A DNA stretch of 64,000 nt from the NCBI RefSeq assembly GCF_016756595.1, contig NZ_AP023257.1, positions 5,224,001-5,288,000 on the forward strand, given 5' to 3'. Below, piece after piece: positions 58,286-64,000 of the stretch. Every line of letters starts with the position of its first letter. Positions within the stretch are counted from its first letter, which is position 1. Under the pieces are notes generated by a model. It did no database searches and was not told the DNA's origin. It saw only the letters and a program-made list of their open reading frames with translations. A program made the position numbers and the translations under genes. The DNA is from Mesorhizobium sp. L-2-11. GTDB lineage: Bacteria > Pseudomonadota > Alphaproteobacteria > Rhizobiales > Rhizobiaceae.

Positions 58286-59101
58286 TCAGCCGAAGCTTGT
58301 CACGAACGCCGCGACATCTGCTGCAAAGCGGTCGGGTTCTTCCCAATGAACCGCATGTCCGGCAGCCGGATAGACGAGAAACCTCGCGTGCGGGATCGCC
58401 GCCCTCAGCGTGACCTGTTCAGCCCGCGGAAAGAACTCGTCCCGGTCGCCCCAGACGATGAGTGTCGGAGCCCGGATCTCGCGAAGCCGCTCCGAATGAT
58501 CGTCGCGCGCCAGAGAAGCCGCGACCGCCTTCCAGACACGTGCCGGAAGCTTCAGGCTCTCGATGATGATGGTGTTCAGGAACTCCGGTGAGATAGGCTG
58601 GGCCAGCGTGCTTTCCTGAAATGACCGCACGAAATCCGGATCAACCGGGTCGGCGAGAGCCGAGATGGCTCCCACCAGTTCCTCGACGCCGGGATTGCCC
58701 TTCGTGGTCGAATAGGAGCCAGCCAGCACCAGGCCAATCGTGCGGCTCGGGAAGTCGATCGCGAAGCGCTGCGCGATTGAGCTGCCCATCGAATGTCCGA
58801 CGATCACGGCGGCTTCAATCCCGAGCACGTCCATGAAGGAGGCGAGGTCCGCGGCGAAATCCGACGCACTATATCCTGACTGCGGCCGGCTCGCATCGCC
58901 ATGTCCGCGTTGCGAGAGTGCGATCGCTCGGAGGGAACGCGGTAACAGACAAAGTATCTCCTCGAAGGAGTGCCAGGAATCCGAGTAACCGTGCAGGAAC
59001 AGGATCGGCAAACCGTCAGCCTCGCCCTGTTCCGCAAAGGGAATTTCGATGCCGTCTCGGATGGTGACGAGTGATGTCTCAAGTCTTGTTTTCAGCAACA
59101 T
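58286..59101 (-). CDS. Alpha/beta hydrolase
   Basis: 271 residues, ATG 59101 with GGAG upstream. Oxyanion-hole region ILFLHGYSDSWHSFE, nucleophile elbow VIVGHSMGSSIAQRFA (Ser near residue 104), acid in LIVWGDRDEFFP and catalytic His in AAGHAVHWEEP. The layout matches the general esterase/haloperoxidase-like group; substrate unknown. It follows the DUF1127 control region on the same strand but has its own site upstream. Confidence 0.9.
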   Translation of the reverse strand: MLLKTRLETSLVTIRDGIEIPFAEQGEADGLPILFLHGYSDSWHSFEEILCLLPRSLRAIALSQRGHGDASRPQSGYSASDFAADLASFMDVLGIEAAVIVGHSMGSSIAQRFAIDFPSRTIGLVLAGSYSTTKGNPGVEELVGAISALADPVDPDFVRSFQESTLAQPISPEFLNTIIIESLKLPARVWKAVAASLARDDHSERLREIRAPTLIVWGDRDEFFPRAEQVTLRAAIPHARFLVYPAAGHAVHWEEPDRFAADVAAFVTSFG

Positions 59102-59250
59102 GGTTCATCTCCATTGTATTGCGCGTCATCACGCCCCGCACAGCCGCCATTGCGGCTGGCGTTGGGAATTCAGGCTCGTTAGCGAGGGAGACGGCGTAGC
59201 GAGGGATGGGCGGGTTGGATTCTTCCATCCGCCCGTCGGCAGCCGATCCG

Positions 59251-59667
59251 TTAGAAATACTGGCAGTGATCCGCTTTGACCGCCTTCTCGGTTAGAAACC
59301 AGCCGGGATCCACGATTCCATCAGCCTCTGCGATGAGGTCGTCCGGCTTGACCTCGAAGGTTTGAGCTGCATAGCGGCAGCCATAAAGGCGGACGTTGCC
59401 CGTGCTGACGAGGAGCTTCAGGAAATCCTCGATTTCGGTCGGCTCGCCGTCTTTGGTCATGCGGGCGCGCAGCCAGTCGGCATCGTCCTTGTGCCGGCCA
59501 TCCACAGTGAGGGAGGCTGCTCCCTCGCTGGTCAGCGCCCGCACCGCCCAAAGCAGGAAGAGTATGTCCACCTGCACGCCCTTCCTGGCTTGCGTGTAGG
59601 CGAAGGTCAGCGGGGTGAGCATCATATCGTAGGAATCGTCGCGAACGACGATGGCGAGATTTTTCAT
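59251..59667 (-). CDS. DsrE-family protein
   Basis: 138 residues, ATG 59667 with GGAG upstream. The DsrE/TusD-like fold is suggested by [20 protein letters not shown] and [12 protein letters not shown], then [16 protein letters not shown] with a Cys at the position used for sulfur handling in DsrE proteins, and [15 protein letters not shown]. Could take part in sulfur relay or peroxiredoxin-like chemistry; not certain. Lies between the alpha/beta hydrolase and the TPR gene, all on the minus strand. Confidence 0.8.
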   Translation of the reverse strand: MKNLAIVVRDDSYDMMLTPLTFAYTQARKGVQVDILFLLWAVRALTSEGAASLTVDGRHKDDADWLRARMTKDGEPTEIEDFLKLLVSTGNVRLYGCRYAAQTFEVKPDDLIAEADGIVDPGWFLTEKAVKADHCQYF

Positions 59668-59737
59668 GATGTGGTCTCCAGATGGTGCGGCGACATTTCG
59701 TTAAAGTCGTCCGGATGGGTGATGGGCGTAGGCCGGC

Positions 59738-61075
59738 TCAGGCAGCTTTCTTCTCTGGCGATGCGTTCGCTTCGGCCCGTGAAAGGAAGCTTCGGTTGAC
59801 CGGACTGTGGGGCTTCAGCGCCAGCCGCTCATTGGCGATAGCTTCGGCCATTGCGATGAGGCCGCCGCGGACGGTTGCCTCCGCAAGCGTCCAGTCGATG
59901 ATGTCGCGCTGCGCATGGCTGCCGCCGAACGAGTTGACGATGAAGCGAGCGCCGTAAAGGCGATCGGCAGCGGTCTGGTAGTCGCCGCGCCAGAAGGCTG
60001 CGAAGCCTTCCACCAGAGGCACGGCGGTACGCCGTCCCCATTCGGCGGCGTCATTCGAGCCCTTGCCTGCGCGATAGGCCGCGAGAATACGGTCGACATC
60101 TGCATCGCGTCCCGCTCCGAGATAGGCCATCACCGCGTGCCAATCATTGAACGGGTAGGTGCGGCCGTCGGCGTGGCTGTCCCAATTGGCCGCGAGCTCG
60201 TTCCACCGATCGCCGACGTCGTGCCTTGACAGGTGTAGCCGCCAGAGAAGCGCCGAAGCGTCGACCATATCAAGCGCCACGATGCTGCGGTCGTGTCGGA
60301 TCGGGCCGTCATAGAGCGCAAACACCTCGTCGGCTTGGCCGAGATCCAGGTGATAGAGCGACCGATGCCACCAATTGTGGACCTTGAAGAAATTGTCGTC
60401 GCCCGACCAATGCGGCTCGCGCGCGATCATCCAGCCGATGCCGTCTTCGGCGCGGCCCTGCATTTCCATCACATGAGCGACCGCATGGTGCGCCCAGCAG
60501 TCGAGCGGCTGGAGGTCCACCGCGCGCCGGCCGGCCTCTTCGGCCCTCCGGTAATCGCCGGTTTCCTCAAGGCCGAAGGAATGCATACCGAGCAGGATCG
60601 AATAGCCCGGCATGTCCGCCGACCACTTCGGAAGGACGCGGGCGATGCGATCGCGCAGATCGCGGGCATTGGCCCGGTAGAAGTCCATCAGGTGGCCGGA
60701 CTGGAGCGCCACGAGATCGTGCGGGTGAAGCATGCTGTGGCGGTCAAGCGCCACCGCGGCGGCGTTCCAGTTTCCCTCAACAAGGAGGTCGAGCGCGGCA
60801 ACGTGCGAGGCCTCGCGCTCGGAAAGGCGCATAGTCTTGAGCTTCGAGAGAATGTCTTTCGCGGCCCTGGTCGCCTCCGGCTCGGTGGCAAGAGCGAACA
60901 GATGCGCCTTCATGATGTGCGCCATCGCAAAGCCGGGGGCGACCTCGATCGCGTGGTCCAGAATGCCGACCGGGTCGCCGCGATATATATTGAAGGCTTC
61001 GACGGCTTGGTCGAAGAGGTCTCTGGCTTCGCTCGTTGCGCCCGATAGCGCGTTTCCTTGGAGATCGGAGATCAT
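59738..61075 (-). CDS. TPR protein, TTC38-like family
   Basis: 445 residues, ATG 61075 with GAAGGG upstream. Helical repeats throughout: APGFAMAHIMKAHLFALATE, MRLSEREASHVAALDLLVEG, GDYRRAEEAGRRAVDLQPLD, CWAHHAVAHVMEMQGRAEDG and WHRSLYHLDLGQADEVFALY. The WAHHAVAHV and NWWHRSLY blocks are typical of the TTC38 family, conserved from bacteria to animals without a defined biochemical role. No signal peptide. Related in style but not in sequence to the secreted TPR gene at 56251. Confidence 0.82.
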   Translation of the reverse strand: MISDLQGNALSGATSEARDLFDQAVEAFNIYRGDPVGILDHAIEVAPGFAMAHIMKAHLFALATEPEATRAAKDILSKLKTMRLSEREASHVAALDLLVEGNWNAAAVALDRHSMLHPHDLVALQSGHLMDFYRANARDLRDRIARVLPKWSADMPGYSILLGMHSFGLEETGDYRRAEEAGRRAVDLQPLDCWAHHAVAHVMEMQGRAEDGIGWMIAREPHWSGDDNFFKVHNWWHRSLYHLDLGQADEVFALYDGPIRHDRSIVALDMVDASALLWRLHLSRHDVGDRWNELAANWDSHADGRTYPFNDWHAVMAYLGAGRDADVDRILAAYRAGKGSNDAAEWGRRTAVPLVEGFAAFWRGDYQTAADRLYGARFIVNSFGGSHAQRDIIDWTLAEATVRGGLIAMAEAIANERLALKPHSPVNRSFLSRAEANASPEKKAA

Positions 61076-61304
61076 GGATTCTGCCCTTCTCTTGAGAGTG
61101 ACCGCTCGGCGCAGCAGTGCCGACTGCCCGTCTCGCGGTTTCGATGCTAAGCTAGACCTGCTTCGTTGAAGCGGTTAATGAGCGATGCGCCGGATCTGTT
61201 GACCGATCCGCCGCCGTTGAGGAGACGTCGCCGGATGGACGCGCTCTTGGACATGCTGCGTGACATGCGTCTCACGGGCGGTATCTTCCTTGTCGCCGAG
61301 TTCA

Positions 61305-61558
61305 GCGCTCCATGGTGCGTTGCGCTTCGGCGTGGTTGAATGCCCACGCCCAGCGCAGGCCCTGATTGAAATAGGCCTGCGCCAGCGGGTTGGCAGTGGT
61401 GACAGGGTAGGAATGACTGCCGAGGTTTTCGACTCTGCAGCCGCTGCCTGGCCTGGCGGTGCGGAACGCCCGTTTCATGGGCATTCGCGGCGGGCGCCGC
61501 CAGAAGGGGCGGCCGCGCTCGCACAGGCCAGTAGCGGGAGCCTGAATGAAAGCTTCAT
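61305..61558 (-). pseudogene. Remnant copy of the secreted TPR-type gene
   Basis: The sequence repeats the first quarter of the gene at 57956: MKLSFRLPLLACASAA, then, after small indels, NLGSHSYPVTTANPLAQAY and NQGLRWAWAFNHAEAQR, ending at a stop after MER. An extra base in the signal-peptide region and a loss of about 30 bases split it over several frames. It follows DUF1127 copy 2 as the intact gene follows copy 1. Confidence 0.75.
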
Positions 61559-61561
61559 GGT

Positions 61562-61738
61562 TCAGCCCGCCTTGTCTTCTTGGCCGCGCTGCAAGCCGCG
61601 GCCCACCAAGCCAATCTCGGACCGACTGATCCCGATGTCCCTCAGGAGGGCATCGTCCATTGCCGCAAGGGTCCGTTCCGCCATGCGGTGAATCCGGTAA
61701 TTCCGGAATGAGTGGTAAGCTGCTCGCATTCTCGACAT
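61562..61738 (-). CDS. DUF1127 small protein, copy 2
   Basis: 58 residues, differing from copy 1 at only a few sites (YHSFRNYRIH for YRSLRNYRVH, LRDIG for LKDIG, GRGLQRGQEDKAG for VRGLKSGQEGKAG). The DUF1127 pattern is intact, so this copy is probably functional even though the neighbouring TPR gene decayed. The upstream 110 bases including motif copy D are also duplicated. Confidence 0.85.
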   Translation of the reverse strand: MSRMRAAYHSFRNYRIHRMAERTLAAMDDALLRDIGISRSEIGLVGRGLQRGQEDKAG

Positions 61739-61800
61739 CGCAATACTCCATTGATAGTCGCCGCGGGATGCAGCGGTGCCATTGGATTTAAACCATCGCT

Positions 61801-61852
61801 GTTTCAGGCGTTTTTCCGCGCCGAACGCGAAGTGTTTCGTTTGTTTCAGCGC
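61801..61852 (-). promoter_or_regulatory. Operator-like motif, copy D (upstream of DUF1127 copy 2)
   Basis: Minus-strand GAAAC-N4-GAAAC at 61847-61834 and the second half GGAAAAACG/CTGAAAC, in the same position relative to the start codon (about 102 bases) as copy C. Confidence 0.65.
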
Positions 61853-62043
61853 CGGGATGGACTTGTGAGAAGGAGTTCCATAGTCCGGCCGACGACATTC
61901 AAAACAACTTCCTCAACGAGGCGGTGGACCAGCTAACCGCAGCGGAGTAAGGCAGCGAGTTGGGTCATCCTGCCAAAGCGCGTGGCGCAGCATGAGGTGC
62001 AAGCGTTGAGAACGCGACCAGACCGGCTATCGATGGAGTATTC

Positions 62044-62493
62044 ATGAAGAAGACTGTTGTTAGAGTCGTCTGTGCCATTGGCCAAGCGGGGCAGCTCGGC
62101 CTCAAAGGGGGCCTTCCCTGGGAAGGCAACCGGTCGCCGGAGTTCGTCGCCGACGTTGCACGATTTTTCGACCTCACCAGAGGACATGTCTTGCTCGCCG
62201 GTCCCAAGACGATCGCCAGCGTTCCGGATTTTGCTCGCGCGGATCGGGATCTGGTCGTCGTTCGCTCCAGCATGGATCCCGAGGAGACACTCCGGCGCTT
62301 CGTCGGCCGCGTCGTCTTCATTGGCGGCGGTCCACCAGTGTGGGACGCCTACGCGCGCTTCGTCAGCCATTGGGATATCACGCGGCTGCCTTATGACGGA
62401 CCGGCGGACCGCTGGTTCGACGCAAGATGGCTTACGGCGGGTGGCGAGGGTGCCAGAAATCACCGCCGCCCCAGCACTCACCGCGACCAATGA
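62044..62493 (+). CDS. Dihydrofolate reductase-like protein
   Basis: 149 residues. The DHFR start is recognisable: VVRVVCAIGQAGQLGLKGGL followed by PWEGN (the x-LPW substrate loop), then TRGHVLLAGPKTIASVPDFA (NADPH region) and GRVVFIGGGPPVWDAYARFV (the conserved GG). The protein is a little short and the C-terminus (after residue 130) is not family-like. It could be a genuine reductase acting on folate or a pteridine, or a diverged paralogue. Single gene on the plus strand. Confidence 0.75.
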   Translation: MKKTVVRVVCAIGQAGQLGLKGGLPWEGNRSPEFVADVARFFDLTRGHVLLAGPKTIASVPDFARADRDLVVVRSSMDPEETLRRFVGRVVFIGGGPPVWDAYARFVSHWDITRLPYDGPADRWFDARWLTAGGEGARNHRRPSTHRDQ

Positions 62494-62558
62494 AGGCTCG
62501 ACTCACTGCGGGCACCGCGGTGCAACGACGGCGGTGCCCGTAGTCTTTAGCCGCACAC

Positions 62559-64000
62559 CTAGCAGTTCGCCCGAGTCTGCGGATCGCAGGCCTTGTCTTC
62601 TTGCTGCTGTGGTTTGGGCTCGGCCTGCTGCTGCTCGGCGGCGGGCTGCTCCTCGGCCTTCGGCTTCTCGGGCTTGGCCGCCTGTTCAGGCTCGGCCTGC
62701 TGCTGCTCGGCGGCGGGCTGCTCCTCGGCCTTCGGCTTCTCAGGCTTGGCCGCCTTTTCCGGCTCGGCCTGCTGCTGCTCGGCGGCGGGCTGCTCCTCAG
62801 TCTTCGGCTTCTCAGGCTTGGCCGCCTTTTCCGGCTCGGCCTGCTGCTGCTCGGCGGCCGGCTGCTCCTCGGTCTTCGGCTTCTCGGGCTTGGCCGCCTT
62901 TTCGGGCTCGGCCTGCTCCTGCTCGGCGGCCGGCTGCTCCTCAGTCTTCGGCTTCTCGGGCTTGGCCGCCTTTTCGGGCTCGACCTGCTCCTGCTCGGCG
63001 GCCGGCTGCCCCTCGGCCTTCGGCTTCTCGGGCTTGGCCGCCTGTTCGGGCTCGGCCTGCTCCTGCTCGGCGGCCGGTTGCTCGTCGGTCGTCGGCTTCT
63101 CAGGCTCGGCGGTCTCTTCCGGCTTGACCTCTTCATCCGGCGCCTGTTCGGTCGCTGCTGCGCCTTCGGTCGGCTTCGACTTCCGGGCTGCCTGAACCTG
63201 CTTCACCTCCTCGATGTCTTTGAGTTCAGCTGGCTTAGCCTCGGGATCGGCTTTCACTTCAGCTTCAAAGACCGTGACCGTATTGTCTTCCACTTTGCCG
63301 GCCTGCTCGGGCGTCTCGGTCTCGCTGACCTCGACGACGGTCACCTGCTGGTTCGTCTCCTTCTCGATCACATCAACATCAATGACTTTGTTGATCACCA
63401 CGTTGTTCTGGATCGTCACGTCGCCGACCGGCTCGGCCGCCTCGACAATGCGCACAAACTCCGGCTCATCACGGATTACGACGACAGAAACGTCATCAGC
63501 GAGGAATTCGCGGGTCGGGACCACGACCCAGTAAAAATCCGGGGTGGTGTCGATGGTCACCTCGATTGAAATCAAATCGGGATCGCGGCGCGGCGGCAGC
63601 GGAGCCCAGATGACGTGCTCCCTTTCGCGCCGCCAACTCACCCATGCCGGCGCCCAACGAGTGCCGGGAACCCAGTACCAGCCGATGTCGTCGGCATAGC
63701 CCCAGCGGCCGTAATGGTAGGTCGCCCACCCGAACGGCTCGTCCGACACCCAGAGCCAGCCATACTGCTCGGTATAGACCCAATGCCCAATGGTGTACGG
63801 ACGCCAATCGTCAGGTACATCAACCGGGACGAAAACGGTCGCTCCCCGGTACGAAACCCAATCACCATGGGAAGACAGTTCATCGTAGAATGTGCTGATC
63901 GAAATGGAAACGTCGGTGGCTGCCCTCGCCTCGGATACAAGCGACAATGGCGCCACCAGTGGCGCCACCGGGTTAGGAATCTCGACGACCGTGAGCACGC
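62559..64000 (-). CDS. DUF6600-type secreted protein with Pro/Glu/Ala/Lys repeats (5' end beyond window)
   Basis: At least 479 residues; the frame is still open at the window edge, so the signal peptide start is probably missing (visible part ends it at SEARA). Residues about 30-150 carry repeated YxW motifs (GHWVYTEQYGWLWVSDEP, YHYGRWGYADDIGWYWVPG, RWAPAWVSWRR) typical of the DUF6600 family. The second half is acidic and low-complexity, with seven 24-residue units (EQPAAEQ...EPEKAAKPEKPK). It ends CDPQTRANC. Periplasmic or envelope-linked; role unknown. Confidence 0.8.
   Translation of the reverse strand, partial: VLTVVEIPNPVAPLVAPLSLVSEARAATDVSISISTFYDELSSHGDWVSYRGATVFVPVDVPDDWRPYTIGHWVYTEQYGWLWVSDEPFGWATYHYGRWGYADDIGWYWVPGTRWAPAWVSWRREREHVIWAPLPPRRDPDLISIEVTIDTTPDFYWVVVPTREFLADDVSVVVIRDEPEFVRIVEAAEPVGDVTIQNNVVINKVIDVDVIEKETNQQVTVVEVSETETPEQAGKVEDNTVTVFEAEVKADPEAKPAELKDIEEVKQVQAARKSKPTEGAAATEQAPDEEVKPEETAEPEKPTTDEQPAAEQEQAEPEQAAKPEKPKAEGQPAAEQEQVEPEKAAKPEKPKTEEQPAAEQEQAEPEKAAKPEKPKTEEQPAAEQQQAEPEKAAKPEKPKTEEQPAAEQQQAEPEKAAKPEKPKAEEQPAAEQQQAEPEQAAKPEKPKAEEQPAAEQQQAEPKPQQQEDKACDPQTRANC
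62600..63110 (-). repeat. 72-bp in-frame tandem repeat, about seven copies
   Basis: The unit length is exactly 72 bases (for example starts at 62643, 62715 and 62787), encoding 24 residues. Units differ by a few bases (K/Q after EPE, A/T before EEQ, EQ/QQ), so the array is imperfect and may vary in copy number between strains. Confidence 0.85.

Larger units (their letters stand above)
61315..61857. repeat. Segmental duplication of 57690-58255
   Basis: Base-level similarity between the two segments runs through the TPR gene start, the DUF1127 gene and the promoter with motif, with scattered substitutions and a few indels, and ends abruptly on both sides. Both copies have the same orientation. 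Confidence 0.75.

Noticed and set aside
62600..63110. Regular repeats that could suggest a CRISPR array.
   Set aside because: Units are 72 bases, contiguous without spacers and in frame within a protein gene.

Overview
The window reads as the chromosome (or a large replicon) of a GC-rich alphaproteobacterium of the Rhizobiales, most likely Mesorhizobium or a close relative. This is inferred from the gene content: a DUF680-type small secreted protein, DUF1127 genes, a DUF2218 gene heading a siderophore importer, long sugar ABC/SorC operons and AbrB/PIN modules. I saw no rRNA, tRNA, CRISPR array, phage or intact insertion sequence.

Layout. 0-3.2 kb: the end of an ABC exporter, a DUF1611 P-loop protein, an AbrB antitoxin with a decayed PIN toxin, and a diacylglycerol-kinase-like lipid kinase. 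3.8-9.7 kb: a co-directional glycan/lipid-linked sugar cluster (GT2, two methyltransferases, GtrA, GT4, GT-C membrane protein) in which the GT2 gene carries a frameshift. 10-14.7 kb: a lipoprotein, a complete FecBCD-type metal-chelate importer and a divergent methyltransferase. 14.7-26.2 kb: one nine-gene operon on the minus strand with an RbsABC-type importer, SorC regulator, aldo/keto reductase, GlpD-like dehydrogenase, LsrF/DeoC-like aldolase, FGGY kinase and GMC oxidoreductase, which looks like uptake and catabolism of an unknown polyol or sugar. 26.4-31.2 kb: a cyclase tail fragment, a GAF-adenylate cyclase, and a frameshifted ACP-AMP ligase-acyltransferase gene.

31.7-46.8 kb is the most striking part: an asbABC-(DE)-F operon for the catecholate/citrate siderophore petrobactin, with asbD and asbE fused into one gene. 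It is followed by a TonB-dependent receptor, a five-gene importer operon (DUF2218, binding protein, two permeases, ATPase) and a divergent ABC exporter. AsbF would make 3,4-dihydroxybenzoate, AsbC and the carrier domain would activate it, AsbE would attach it to spermidine, AsbA/AsbB would join the arms to citrate, and the neighbours could export and re-import the siderophore.

47-64 kb: an accessory region built around a soluble hybrid histidine kinase with about seven PAS domains and an adjacent OmpR-type regulator. A repeated operator-like motif (GAAAC-N4-GAAAC) occurs upstream of the kinase gene, an FAD oxidoreductase gene and its truncated copy, and two DUF1127 genes. Two stretches here are segmental duplications that carry this motif with them. 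The window ends with a DHFR-like gene and a DUF6600-type secreted protein with 24-residue Pro/Glu/Ala/Lys repeats, cut by the window edge.

Three otherwise well conserved genes are broken by one- or two-base indels (near 4150, 29685 and 56893). They may be true pseudogenes or residual sequencing errors.
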